Assembly (NCBI GenBank): GCA_905331475.1
Contig: CAJNYU010003438.1
Coordinates: 17,686-81,685 of the forward strand
DNA: 64,000 nt
Direction: 5' to 3'
Origin: Rotaria socialis
Taxonomy: Eukaryota > Rotifera > Eurotatoria > Philodinida > Philodinidae
The position numbers and the translations under genes are program-made. Of this stretch, positions 1 through 12,292 are shown piece by piece; position 1 is the stretch's first letter; every line of letters begins with the position of its first letter. Below the pieces are notes generated by a model. It ran no database searches, had not been told where the DNA came from, and saw only the letters and a list, made by a program, of their open reading frames with translations.

Positions 1-716
1 CTTTAAGTCTATCGGAAAATTAAAAAAAAGCTTAAATAACTCGTTATCAATTTGATTTCCTAATCATTCAAATTTTATTCAATATACTTTAAAATGAAAT
101 AGCAACTTCGAGGAACATTCAATTGTTCAAGGTCACAATGATAAGAGAAAAGAAAGGAAAATTACTAATCGAAATTGGCTAAGCATTGATAAATCAAGAT
201 GGCACCAACGAGTTCTCATGTCTTATCGAATTGGCACGAGAAAAAAATTACAGAAACGCATATTGTTCGTGAAACTATGCCAGTATGAAATCTCTTAACA
301 GTTTACTCAGTAGTATCTTTAATCCTGGTAGAGCTCAATAGAATGAGATTTTTTCTGAAGTTCAACGATAAAATACATTAATTCTTGAGCAACATTTTCT
401 TACTATCATAAAAATTTTAAATATATGCTTCTATAGGAACGTCAATTATTTTTTCAAAAATATTTTCTTTCAACTATTTTTACACATATGGTTCAACTGA
501 GTATGATGGACATAAAATAAAACTAGACAAGATCTTGAAATAAAGCTATTTAAATTTCTTACAATAAACTGTGAAATTGTGTAAAAGTTATTCAACATTC
601 TTTGTTTTTCGATAGACTTTAGGAACGTACTGCATGAACATAAATACTAATTGTACATAGTGAAACAACTATAACGCATTAGATACGAATAATGACAAAT
701 GAGGGGACGATCGCGA
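1..716. other. AT-rich flank, no gene seen
   Basis: No open frame with recognisable homology is seen on either strand. The region lies downstream of the IP6K stop codon and probably holds its 3' UTR and intergenic DNA. Confidence 0.5.
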
Positions 717-2823
717 TTAGTTTTCAGGTTCAATTCCTACTGTATTTTTACCGTCATTGTTGAATATGTCTCGAAAAATTCGTATTAAGCTTTCAAGTCC
801 ATGTAGATAACCTTCATCTGGACCACTATGACACATTGATGATTCATCATTGTTTGTTTTAGCAGATATTGTATGAGCGAAATCAATCATACGCACATCA
901 ATACATTTTGAATTAACACAACCATCATAAACAATTAAAAGACTTCCACCATAAAAACGATATTTAACTAAGGAACTAATTATTCCATGTAATGCTTCTA
1001 ATTGTTCAATAATTCCAGATATAACATCAAAACGTTGTGTGCTACCATTATCAAAATATTGAACTAATGACGAACAAAATTCTTCAGTATTCAACACACG
1101 TCCTCGATATTTATCTGTAAATTTATATCGACGACTATCAATTTGATAGACCTAAGAGAATTCGATAAAATAGAATTTTGATTTTATTCTAAAATTATAT
1201 CGAAATTACTTGCATGCCACATAAACGAACACCTAATGTTGATGATGTGGAGGATTCACATTTTTTTATTTTTGATTGCCGCTTTTTATCAGAATCAACA
1301 TCAGCATATTGTCTTTTACCCATTTTCAAATCAAGTATGCAGGGATTATGAAATCGTGCTGTCACATTTTCTAATAGTATATATTCTAAAAAGGCAATAG
1401 AAAAACGAAATTTTACTTTTTTTTTGGTATTCTACAATATTCATGTCATTAATTATACTAATTTACTAATATTCTTTTCTAGTAAAATACTATCAACTGA
1501 TTAAAAATGAATCCATTTAATCATTGTCTCTGTTCTCACATTGTTTTTGCATTTGTTTGTTCTTTTTATGTCATTTAATCCTTTACTTATATCTAATGTT
1601 GATCGCGTTTGAAGTCAGAATTACTCGTTGCCTTCAGAAAATTGTTACTTTTTTTCTCTCAATATTTACGAAGAAAAAAAGACGCTTAACCCTCATCCGA
1701 TCAGCTCTATCAAACATACTCAAGATATTTCACTCTTTCGTCTTCATACATACATTATCTGTGCTCAACTAATGATTCTACCTTTTTTTTTTACTATTAT
1801 TTCTTTTTTTTACAATCATCCACTTCATCTATTTGCATTTTATCTATCTTTTTCTTATTTATCATACAATAAATCAAATTGGTGAATCTTCGTTTACCAT
1901 CGTCACTACTCTATCAAGTGTCACTTCACAGTACCACCTGGAATTATATATTTTTTGCATCATACGTGGGCATTGGGAACTTTTAAACGAGCCTTCTATT
2001 GACAGAAAAATTCCAAAATTATTCTTACAGTACATTTTTTGTTTACCGAAGAAAAAAGAACGCAAGACATCTGTAAACATGCTTACTCTGTGAAACAGAA
2101 ACATTTTCGTCGCCAACTAACTGACTATGTAATTTTTCAGCTTGTTTTTTGCACAATTGTAAACTCCAAGGATTAATTGCTGACATGGTAGTTTTTCCTT
2201 GTTCATAATTAGCAATATCAATACCTAAACTATTGGAATAATCAATAGATCCATCTTTTGAGCAGCGTAATCTATCAAATTAAAGACGCAGATATATATT
2301 AAGTTATAAATAAAACTATTGTTGTTATTGACACGCACTGTACATTTTTTCGTGCCATACTATCAGATGATTGTGGATCATTTGATGAAGGCACATCTTG
2401 TTCATCGGGTAGTGAATCGTCATCGAATGAGTTTTTTTGTCGTTGAGCCACAAGTTTTATCAAGCCTGATTCATCTTCACAATATTGAACTGTTACAATG
2501 CCTATCATAAATCGAAAATTCATGTTTTCCTCTATAGACCGAAAATAACAATCTCTAACCTCGAAATTTCGATGTGTAGTTTTTTAATGATTCAGGCATT
2601 GATTGATAAAAATCTAATTCAGATGGTGCAAGTATTTTACAAATAGTATTTTTATCATATTGAAACATCGACGAATGACCGCCAACCTATAGCAATACAA
2701 ATCAAAGAAACTCGTAGGAGTAAAAAATTTAGCTTTTTCTTATTTTACTTGATGAATAAAAGGTGATAATTGTTTCGATGATGATGACGATTGGTTACAT
2801 TCAAATTCGCTCATTCGGATCAT
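717..2823 (-). CDS. IP6K: Inositol hexakisphosphate kinase (IP6K)
   Basis: Six exons on the minus strand: 2823-2749, 2686-2560, 2501-2339, 2271-2087, 1385-1210 and 1151-717. They sum to 1161 nt, a 386-residue protein plus stop. Animal IP6Ks phosphorylate InsP6 to the pyrophosphate InsP7, in cytosol and nucleus. Seen directly: an N-terminal FIHQVGGHSSM block (about residues 21-31); the family signature PxxxDxKxG as PCILDLKMG (198-206) followed by KRQY; the LGVRLCGMQVYQ block; and near the C-terminus SLLIVYDG (from 312) and the metal-binding DFAH (332-335), followed by a GLESLIRIFRDI helix. The length is slightly below the roughly 440 residues of vertebrate IP6K1-3; the central acidic, serine-rich linker is short. 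The 2339 end uses a GTGCGT donor, chosen because it keeps frame. A second ATG three codons in is possible. The 700-nt fourth intron is pyrimidine-rich. Confidence 0.95.
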
Positions 2824-3990
2824 TGATAGCAACAATATTTTCAACGCACAGTCGAGTCAAGTGTGACGGCATAAACAAATGAAATATATATATAAATATA
2901 TCTGCAAAAGAGAAAAAAAGAGAAAATATGAAAATAAGAATCGATTAAAAACATCTGCTAATAATGACTCTATTTAATTATAAGATTAAATCGTATGTCA
3001 TGTTTTATTTCCAAGAAAGGAGAAATTTTTCCAATCGACGTTGGCCGAACAGCTTTCAAGGATAATGAAATGCGTATATCATTTCAGCACTTCTATTATC
3101 AAAACGTCTAAGCTTTTATGTTAAAGAGGCATGGCGATACATTTTTATTACTTACTTGTATTCAAATATTACTTATATAATACATCAATGTCATATTATG
3201 AATAGAACAATAAATATACCAAACTATTATTTTCGATATCTGCGCAGTTGATGCTTTTATTTTGATGCAAACAAAATGCAGCGAAACGAGAAACAACCTT
3301 GCAGTCATCATGAGAAGCGACTATCGTAATCTGGCTTTGTTCTCGATGTTTCTACCTTCGTACTGATAGATACCATTGCTTTTTCTTTTTAATCAGAAAA
3401 AGCAAACGAAAAAGAAAAAGGTTATGTAAAAGATATGATAGAAAATAAATATTGCTTCAACCAAATCAAAATAATTCGACAGAAAATAAATAAAATCTTT
3501 TGATTTGCACTAAAAATGCACTACAAATATGTTCTTTGCACTTCCTCTACATGCCTACGAAGTATAAGTCTTCTGTCATGCTCTGCCAAAAGAAAATGTC
3601 AATTTCTAAAATGCATGAAGTAAAAATTGCTTAATATATATATATATATATATATATTTGTATGATGTTGGAGAAATGAAAGTTCATTCTGGAAGAAAAC
3701 TCTTGTTTTCTGATTCATATCCATTTATTTCATCCGAGTTTTGTAACCAGATGACGCCATCATATTTGTCATCTTCTTCGCCGTTCTCTCTTTTCGCTGA
3801 ACTACTTTCTTCCTTATTATTAATATTGCTAAGGTGTGTTATGTAGCTGTCAAAATAAGAGCCAATCATATTTAAGTCACCAAAATGCGGAGGTTTCTAC
3901 CAAGTAATGGTCATTTCTTATGGCGTAAATTCATTTAACTCGTATTCGTATTGTTATTTCACAAAAAAATAACAAAAGTTCATAGAAAAA
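2824..3990. other. Divergent intergenic region, IP6K / TMEM231
   Basis: This 1.2-kb spacer lies between two divergently transcribed genes, so it should hold both promoters. No coding exon is recognised. It contains an (AT)n microsatellite at about 3633-3657. Confidence 0.55.
3633..3657. repeat. (AT)n microsatellite
   Basis: About twelve perfect AT units upstream of TMEM231. Confidence 0.9.
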
Positions 3991-4941
3991 ATGAATTCCT
4001 ATGAATTATTCTCTCATCCAGATCGATTTTCATATCGCGCTCGTTTAATATCGGGTGCAACATTCGTTTTTATTTCATGTCTAGCATTAACTTACTTACC
4101 ACCATTTTTATTAACTTATTATACAGGTGAATTTTGGACACAAGAATCTGTTTATAGTGAACAACCACGTCTTAGTAATAGAACAAAATATATTCTTATA
4201 GTTGATAATGATAATGTGAATAATTATAATTTTTTTCTATCATCTTATTCAACATTGAATAACAATTTGAAAGACGTGCTTCTTTCTGGATATGAAACTG
4301 AATCATCATATGACATTGATGGTGACGGTTTACTTGATCAATTTCGTATATCATTTAATTTAATTTTTCCACAGACGAGTGTTGTTATTCGTAATATTAA
4401 TATTTGGTTAATATTTGAATATGAATTAAGTGATAAACAACTCGTTAATATGGAAACAATGGCACTTATAAATATTGTTCCACCTTCAACATTTACTCCA
4501 AGTAATAATAAGAATCTAACTGTTTATGGTCAACTAATATTTGAGCAACGACAAACAGTAAGAGATTCTGGCTCTGACAATACATATAATAAAGCAATTA
4601 TTAATGCAACAAGTTCAACATCAACACCTGATCTTCAATCGATTCTTGATGAGTATTTTACACGAAAATATTATACATCATATGAAACGCAATATACATG
4701 GATAACACCTCAAACGACAGTTGTTGCGAATACGGTAGCAATTAATGTTGTTGTTAATATTGGAAGACAAGCAATTCTATATACACCAGGATTTTGGCAA
4801 CAATTTAAATGGGGTTGGATACAATATATATGTGTACTTGCGCCATTTCTGATTGTATTCGGTCGATTGAAATTATTTGTTTTTTCGAATCATCTTGTAC
4901 TAACATTGTTTCCCTTGCCATATCATCAACATAAAGCGTAG
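3991..4941 (+). CDS. TMEM231: TMEM231, ciliary transition-zone membrane protein
   Basis: A single-exon gene of 316 residues, matching the usual TMEM231 length of about 315. In animals TMEM231 belongs to the MKS/B9 complex at the ciliary transition zone and helps gate membrane-protein entry into cilia. Seen directly: the N-terminal YELFSHP motif typical of the family; a first membrane segment at about residues 22-46; a long extracytoplasmic domain with a DIDGDGLLDQF stretch (vertebrate proteins have a similar NQDGKTDML); the YTPGFWQQFKWGWIQY block shortly before a second membrane segment (about 275-297); and the RLKLFVFSNH tail. The start is the first ATG of the frame and gives the family N-terminus exactly. 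Having no intron is unusual beside its intron-rich neighbours. Confidence 0.95.
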   Translation: MNSYELFSHPDRFSYRARLISGATFVFISCLALTYLPPFLLTYYTGEFWTQESVYSEQPRLSNRTKYILIVDNDNVNNYNFFLSSYSTLNNNLKDVLLSGYETESSYDIDGDGLLDQFRISFNLIFPQTSVVIRNINIWLIFEYELSDKQLVNMETMALINIVPPSTFTPSNNKNLTVYGQLIFEQRQTVRDSGSDNTYNKAIINATSSTSTPDLQSILDEYFTRKYYTSYETQYTWITPQTTVVANTVAINVVVNIGRQAILYTPGFWQQFKWGWIQYICVLAPFLIVFGRLKLFVFSNHLVLTLFPLPYHQHKA

Positions 4942-6434
4942 ATGAAACATTCATGCATTTCCAATTCTTTTTTTTTCTAGTTGAATTTTGTTTGTTTTTT
5001 AAATTTACAGAAGAAAAGAAATTAAACAGAACTTTGCAAAAGTGGCGCTAGGTTTCAAAACACATGTAAAGATACGTATGTGGATTCATTTTTTTATCTA
5101 AAGAAATTCTTTTCGCTGATGACTAACTAAAAATCTATCGGGAAATATTTCACTACATATACTATACAAAAAAATTCGATAATAGTTTCTTCAGTACGAA
5201 CTGTATCTTCGATAGAGTTTTCTTCTTGAAGCTGATTATTTAATGATTTTAGAAGAATTTTTTTTATCAATTGAAATCAATTTTGAAGTTCAAAGTAAGT
5301 TGTAAGAATATTTTCTCATATGTATATTTGCACTCGATCATATTATTTTACGGCGCGGGTTTGAATGAAACTCAAAATTTTAAAATGAAATACTCCATTT
5401 AAGACAGTGAATATTGAACGCGAATGATTGTGAGAAACGAGAGGGAAAAGTGTGGAGGCTATGTGCTTTGAAAAAATATGCCTAAAATGAGTTATTCATT
5501 ATTATGATTTTCCTTTCTCTCTGTTCGGTTTTGTAGCACGTACTTCGATGAAAACGCGAATTTGTCACATTGAAAGCTCTATAACTCAATGAAAATGGAA
5601 GTCAGATATATATAGAGGAGTAACACATAAAACCCGTGCAAAATAGCCAACCCTGAAAAAAAAACTAATGAGGTAACTTCAACTTAAATCTCAATCTTAG
5701 CACCACTTGTAATTTATTCATATTGACAACATGTAGAAAGTTAACACTTTTCCTTGGTACATAAAGAACGATGAATTATTAGAACAAGAACCTTCGCCAA
5801 CATATAATCAAACAAAATCTCATTAATCTTTACGATCTACATAGACGCCCCTAAATATCAATGGTAGAACTATTATAACCATTTTTAGGTACACTGATAT
5901 TATGTGCTATTAATAACAATAGAAAGCCAGCGCAAGGTTATATATATCGTTTTTTGTTTACTATGTCTGTACGAATGATAAAACTGTATGTGATCAAGAG
6001 ATAGCGATTAATTGAATTCACTAACCAATTATTCAACATGTGAACTTAATCAAAACCTTTTGGGTTTTCATTTAGAATATCAAGTATTAGCCTATGTGAA
6101 ACATTTGACTTTTTTTTGTTTAAGTCATTCAATGATCCTATTCATTTTTATTCTACGTATATAAAAAGCTAATTCTGATCTATTTATTTAAAATATCAAT
6201 TCAGCTTTTGTAGGCGTTTCACTTTGCACAGGTGATTTGACATATATACATATTCAGTCGTTTCGAGTATAAGAATTATGAAAAAAAAGAAAAAAAAGAA
6301 TAGAATAACGAAGTACGGCGAAAAGAAAAATGTCATATGAGCTTAGCAATGCGTTACTATCGATGGTGAATCTTGTCCTTGTTTCTAATACATAAATCAA
6401 CATATAACAGAAGATTTATTCATTTTTAAAATAT
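4942..6434. other. Convergent intergenic region, nothing recognised
   Basis: About 1.5 kb between the 3' ends of TMEM231 (+) and the PTB-domain gene (-). It is AT-rich with scattered homopolymers. No exon, RNA gene or transposon end is recognised. Confidence 0.5.
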
Positions 6435-7230
6435 CTATCTTCGATAATATTCCGATGGTTTAATTGATCTTTTATCGGATAATATTGAATCGTAATCAAA
6501 ACTTTGACGACTACTACTATGTATTGAAGCATCTTCATAATTTCTTACAACGGCTCGAGCTACCATAGGTCCATTAAGTTCATTCTGTTCATAATTATCA
6601 ATTTGTTGTCTGTCTTCAAAATTATTAAACGATCGTTGATCGGGATGATTTCGATATGAAAAAGAGTTATTATTTAATTGCTGTTGTCGCACTATAGTAT
6701 CACATACCGAACAACGTGTTGATAGATTTGGTGTTAAATCAACTGGTCGTTTTTGTACAGAGCGATAAGATTCATAGAATACTCGTGCTAATAATTCAGT
6801 AAGTAATCGTGATTGTTTACTTGTTCTACAAAGTACAACATGACACTCAAGTTGAGTAGAAATTGGTGAACGAGAAATCCATGCGAATAGACGACGATGT
6901 AAAGGTTCAGCAACACAATAGGATATATTTTCAATGGCATCGGTCCAAGCTATTTTATATGTTCCATTCGCTATTTCTTCATATATACATAAACCAAATC
7001 GATCTATTGATATAGCACAACGATTATACTGTGAACCTTTGTTGGTTCGTTTCCATAGAGTTTTTGCAGGTTCCTTGAAAAATAAAAATGAGTTTCATTT
7101 GGAGAAAATCCAAAACAAACTGTTTACTTACAATCGCTATGCCTACTCCATGTGAATAGGGTGATGGTGTTTTACCTAAATATTTAACTGATTGTAGAGA
7201 ATCTTCACTTCGAAGTTCACTTTCGTTCAT
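6435..7230 (-). CDS. PTB/PID-domain protein, FAM43-like
   Basis: Two exons, 7230-7132 and 7073-6435, sum to 738 nt and encode 245 residues. The intron (7074-7131) has a GTAAGT donor and is in phase 0. The N-terminal two thirds look like a phosphotyrosine-binding (PID) fold: SVKYLGKTPSP is the first-strand motif, CAISIDRFGLCIYEE the central strands, and ENISYCVAEPLHRRLFAWISR followed by ECHVVLCRTSKQSRLLTELLARVF fits the final strands and C-terminal helix. The IxYCVAxxxxxxxFAW pattern is closest to FAM43-type adaptors in my memory, but other PID adaptors cannot be excluded. A CSVC pair sits at about residues 163-166, and the C-terminal 80 residues are polar, Asn/Gln/Ser-rich and probably disordered. 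PTB proteins bind NPxY-type tails or phosphoinositides; the partner here is unknown. Confidence 0.75.
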
Positions 7231-7569
7231 GTCTTTTTAAGAATGACAAACGATTAGATTCTTTTCTTTCATCAATTTTATATCATCGAATATCTTATTG
7301 GATGGCCTTTGGGTTTTTTCTTTTCTTTTCTTTCTTTTTTCTTTTCATTGATCCTAAAGTAAAGCTTCTCTCGAGGAAATCAAACAACTGATGAAGATGA
7401 TGATGATATAAAGATACAAAACATAGGACACGAATAGATGCAAGTATATAATTTGTAAGTAAAAGAAAAGAATAAAGCGGGACTAAAGATAGGTAAGAGG
7501 CGCGCACAAGGCTATTTAAATTCGTATTATGTATATATAAATTGGTGAATAGACATTGACAGATGATCG
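7231..7569. promoter_or_regulatory. Short divergent spacer, candidate shared promoter
   Basis: These 339 bp separate the start codons of the PTB gene (-) and the R-SNARE gene (+). It contains a polypyrimidine block around 7310-7345. No defined promoter element can be assigned by eye; shared promoter use is inferred from the head-to-head layout. Confidence 0.4.
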
Positions 7570-9379
7570 ATGAAATTCTGTTTCCGTCTTCGATTACGAA
7601 AAAAAAATCAATTTAAGAAATATAAAAAATCTTCTTACATTGTTAATCTATTCAATCATTATGATAATCATAAGCAACAACAACAACAACAACAACAACA
7701 ACAGATAGAAATGCCTCTTAATGAATCTAATCAATTATCTAATAATATGACGTATGTTAATGACAGTGTTGTTGTGGTTGGTGGTGGCGATCAAGGAACA
7801 CTTCATAGACAAATACCAACACCTATTGATGAAAAACAAATTGCCAAAGCACAAGATAAAGTTGATAGATTAATGAGTATTATTGCAGATACATACGAAA
7901 GAACTTTAGTTAGAAACATCCGTCTTGAAGAACTCGATATGAGATCAACAGATTTATTTCGTGATGCTGAAAAAATGAAAAATATGGCACATAAAATGCA
8001 TGATAAATTCTTTTGGGAAGATAGTAAGTTTTATAGAAACCATTCAGATTCTCGAGCTATCGAATTTGAAATTATCAAACACAGCTGCAAAGAGTTATTC
8101 TTCAGTATAACTTGTCTTGTTTAAAGATAACAAATGAAACATGATTCGATATGTGCTTCCAGGGTAGTACACCCTTTGGATAGAGATAGTACTAAAATCA
8201 AACTGCAGCCTAGTTAGTCAAGAATAGCGTATAGAAATATTCATTCGTATTCCTACAATAATTGGATCTCGGGCAATTGTCGTGAAATTAGAGATTATAC
8301 GACTGTTCTTAGGAAATTAATAATAAATAGAAGTGTTACCCTATTTGATAGAGAAAACATGTTTTGAGATCTGTTTGTTCTAACTCTATCCAGATTTATC
8401 ACTGTTATTTGGTTAGCAATGCTTCTAAGTAGATATCAAAATCTTTACAAAAGGGATATTACAAATGAAATCATTTTGAATAATTACTCACGCATCGTCA
8501 ACTTCCGATATTCACAGAAAACTTTGTTTGCTACCACGCCCAGAATTAGTTATCAGAGAATCGATTATAATCTAGACTTTATTGGTGGTCATTTATCATT
8601 CTGACTTGATAGTTTTTTTTAAATATTTATTCAGCATTCCGTTTCCTTCAATGTAGAAAAAATTCAAACATTACGCTCAGTCAATTTACATAACTATTTC
8701 TACTTTTTCCTCTTATTCTATAAAAACAACATGATAAATTATCTCATCGTTTTGATGTTTCTCTAACAAAAGTTTTCCATGGTTAAATACATTGTTCAAA
8801 GGTTTCTTTTTTTTATGAATTTTTCAATAAGAGATTTTCTAATTGTTGAAGTTTTGTTAGAGTAAGCAAATAAGATCATACAACTTGTTTTTCCCTCTTG
8901 AAATATTTCTTTTTACAGTACCCTGGTTCCTACCTGCTCCCTAACGAGTTACGGTATCCCAGATAAACATGTTGCATTATGAACAATTTCCCTACCCATT
9001 TTAATTTCATGTTTACCGAGTCTTTATTGTGTAATTGATTGTTCTAATCGGAATTTTATAAATCACCGAATAAACTAATATGTTTGTTCCGTTTTGTTCC
9101 CGTCTTAATTATTACCTCTTTTCCATTATTCTATACGTGCTGTTATAGTCTGACCTTTATTCGTGATAGTAAAAGAAAAAATATAGCTCAGCAAAGGTTC
9201 AAAATAATCCCTATTTTATTGTTTTTATTTTATTTATCACGAATACTAATCTCAGAAAAAGTAAATTTTTAATTATCTATTTAGAATATTGCCTAATCCT
9301 GCTAATTGCCTCAATATCTGCAATTGTACTTGGTGGTCTTCTTGCTCTAGTATTCGTACCTAAAGTAACAGGCAATTGA
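7570..9379 (+). CDS. R-SNARE, synaptobrevin/VAMP-like
   Basis: Two exons, 7570-8023 and 9285-9379, are joined in phase 1 across a 1261-nt intron with a GTAAGT donor. The product is 182 residues, or 135 if translation starts at the internal ATG at 7711 (residue 48). Vesicle R-SNAREs zipper with Q-SNAREs to drive membrane fusion. The SNARE motif runs from about residue 93 to 146. R115, in the context TLVRNIRLEELD, aligns with the zero-layer arginine of VAMP (VLERDQKLSELD). A juxtamembrane KFFWEDKY precedes a membrane anchor of about 22 residues and a short lumenal PKVTGN tail. The upstream 47 residues are basic with a polyglutamine run and are atypical for VAMPs, so the 7711 start may be the real one. 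The paralogue (VAMP2, 4 or 8 type) cannot be decided. Confidence 0.9.
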
Positions 9380-9499
9380 ATCTATGTAATCTCTTTGTTT
9401 GTGTTATTGTCAATTTTTTTCTATATACTTGCATGAGCTTTTGCTCATCACGTCTGTGTCAATTCAGATACAAGTTCTTTTTTTTAATTGTGAATAAGA

Positions 9500-9505
9500 A
9501 ATAAA
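9500..9505 (+). terminator. Polyadenylation signal AATAAA for the R-SNARE gene
   Basis: A canonical hexamer 120 bp after the R-SNARE stop codon, within the 165-bp gap to the convergent Dpy-30/ankyrin gene. Confidence 0.5.
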
Positions 9506-9544
9506 AAGAAGGAAAGAATTCATCAAACAAATAAATAGTTCATT

Positions 9545-11323
9545 TTAATCCATTTGGTGACTTCCCGATGTTGCTATTAATGCATCTTTCAGTTGATCAT
9601 ACATTTCACGTTGATCATCACTCACACTATCTTCGTCAATTGAATTAAGTAAATCGAGACTTGATCGATCACGCTAAAAATTTTCGAATATATTCATTTA
9701 CATATTCTCATTAAGATTTATTTCGACTTACAATGTCTTTAACTAGCGCTAATGATGGATATTTTTGCAAGAGATTCAATGCTATTGCATATTGACGATT
9801 GTCAATAGCATTATGTAATGATGATGAACCTTCAACATCTCGATAAAGTGCAATGTTTTTACGATCGGACATCATCGTGTCAACTGTTTGTGTATCTCCG
9901 TCTTTAATTGCTTGTTGTAATTGTTTTACTTTTTCCTAGAAAAAGAAAGTCGATGTGAAAGAATTTTTCATGTTGACATTTAATTCAATGTGTACGCTGA
10001 CATCAAAACCTTTGGTTCTTCTAGGCACTTGTGAATTTGCTGAGTCTCTATAAAACTAGTACTGCGAATTTTAACGATACAGAGAAATGAGTCTTCTACA
10101 AACGATTCTCACTTTGATAAAATACTGAAAAGGTTGTGTTTCCTGGAAATAAAATATTCCTTTTTTCGAGTCTCTATTTAAATTCTTTACGTAAATTACG
10201 ACTACTGTGAAAATTCGAAATGATCAATATTTGCAGTAGTTATTCATTACCAATAATTGAGGTATGTCAACATTTATGAATTCATTTGTATCTTCATCAC
10301 TATCTTCAATTGTTTTTAATTGATTAATGATCTCTGTGTAGCCACATAAAACTAAATCATTAATAGCTTTTGTATTTCCATTTTGAAGTAACAGAATACA
10401 GTAGGAATCTAAATGAAAGATTTTGTTTTCCTTTATATAGAGAAAACAACAGTGTTTTTACGAACCAATTTGTTCAACATTTTCTTGAAAACCAGCGTCA
10501 AGTGCAACGTCACGTGGTGTTTTCCCGTCAGCATTACGTGATGCAATTGAATGATAATTATCTCGAAGCAATTCCAAGAGATTGGCATCTGAAAAATATA
10601 TGTATTTCAAAGAAATGTATCATTCGTTTGCTTTGTTTTCTATTAACTTTTAACAGCAGCTTGTCGATGAAGTTCTGTTTCACCAAATTCAACAACAAAT
10701 ATATCATCTTCTTCGCGTACAGCAGGTAATGCCGGTGGTTGACTTGCTAATTCCTTATGTCTATAGGCAACGATTCATGTTCTATGAAATAAATATTATT
10801 TCTTTTTTTGTTTGTCTACCGTTTAGCTAATTCTTCAGCTTCTCGTTTACGTCTTTCTTCAATTTCACGTTGTTTTTGTTCAGCTTCTTCTTTTTCACGT
10901 AGAGCTCGAATTTCACTTTTAAGTTGAGCACGACGTAATTTTTCTTCTTCAACTTGTTGCCGTTCCAGTTCTAATTGTTTTACATCGTCTTCTTTCTATT
11001 CGAAAAATAGCAGAAGATTTAGTTTAAGTTTAGTTAAAACACAAAAGCCGCAAAAATTGAATTTTACTTTTTTTTGTGCGCGTGTATTTTCCGCTTGCTT
11101 ATAGAGATATGTAGCTAAATATTCAATCGGATCATTTGGACGACGTTCAACAATCTCTGATAAGCCCCGAATTAATGCTGGTCCTGTAATTAGAAATTAA
11201 TTATAGATTAAAAGAAAAAGCGAAATTCATGATTAAAAACTTACCAACAGTAGATGTTAAATATTTTGCTTCAATTGAATTTGGATCTGGCGCTGGACGA
11301 CGCCCAGAGTTGGTTCGATTCAT
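9545..11323 (-). CDS. Dpy-30 motif plus ankyrin-type repeat protein
   Basis: Eight exons: 11323-11245, 11183-11068, 10995-10820, 10760-10648, 10588-10466, 10408-10251, 9935-9732 and 9673-9545. They sum to 1098 nt and encode 365 residues. After a short basic N-terminus comes a Dpy-30 dimerisation motif (LTSTVGPALIRGLSEIVERRPNDPIEYLATYLY, about residues 20-53). A highly charged Glu/Lys/Arg coiled coil follows (about 55-120). The C-terminal half holds degenerate ankyrin-type repeats, for example DGKTPRDVALDAGF (about 177-190), SLHNAIDNRQYAIALNLL, and a QNGNTKAINDLV helix pair. Dpy-30 motifs mediate docking in histone-methyltransferase complexes and in axonemal radial-spoke and AKAP-type proteins. 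With a coiled coil and ankyrins, an axonemal scaffold is my preferred guess, but no orthologue name is certain. Start and phases are supported by the closed frame. Confidence 0.85.
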
Positions 11324-12292
11324 TTTTTTTACAAAGCGAAATAAGCAACGATTGAATATAGAGAATTTCTTCTTCTTTTTTTTAATGTTTTATTGTAACA
11401 ATCAGCCATTCATGCCTCTTAGCATCACTTAGTTACGGACAGAGTAAAAATGCCATAACTGATTTTTTTTCTGTTTCTATTTCTGATTTATGAGTGGCGT
11501 CGCTGTTGTCAGTTAATGTGCTGCCACGTTCTCTATTCTAGGGCATGCCGAAGATTCTATATACTAAATACAAGAACTACAATAAAAGAAGCACATTGTT
11601 TTTAATGTTTTTCATAAAAGAAATCTGATATCTTGTGAAACTAACAAGTTGCGCACACATATATATATATATTAAGTAAACCTGTCAATGATTTTTGAAT
11701 TGTATGATCAAGTATAGTGATTGATTAACATCTTAACTTCTATCAATAACAAAACGATGGATCACATATCATATTATTTTACAATGAAATATATTTCTAT
11801 TGATATCTATTTCACCTGACTTAACATCACTTTTTGATAGAAATTATCTTCAATTTGTATTTTATTGTTATCTTATCAGTATCCTGTAAATTCATGACGA
11901 GCCAACGTTGTATTTCTTTCATGAGTAATTCTTTTCAATGTTAAAAGTTTACTCGCTAACGTAAGTTCTACCTCATGAAAGAGTTTGTTTGCCGTGATTC
12001 ATGCCAATATGACAATGAGTAATAAAACTATGTTTGATATCACAAGAAGATTTTTTATCTTTTTTGCAATGAAATTCTTCGTAATGGTTGGATTCAATTA
12101 GAATAGGAAAAGGAGTTCTATGGAGACGATGTGCTATTCAGATACTTGTTGATAGCTACTATTGAGAATTCGTTTCTGGCGTATATACCGAACAGTATTT
12201 ATCATTAGTTTGCAGACGAAATGGACCAATTTTCGTTATATTTTTTCACAGATTTTTTAAATGATATTTTACAAAAAAAAACTATTAAAAAA
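11324..12292. other. Intergenic, nothing recognised
   Basis: About 970 bp between two minus-strand genes. A short TA-rich tract lies near 11661-11672. No exon is recognised. Confidence 0.5.

Noticed and set aside
228-242. Short match resembling a cDNA-library adapter (GAATTGGCACGAG)
   Set aside because: Imperfect match inside continuous genomic sequence; coincidence is more likely than contamination.
1524-2116. Several overlapping frames on both strands
   Set aside because: They lie in the pyrimidine-rich IP6K intron and are not conserved.
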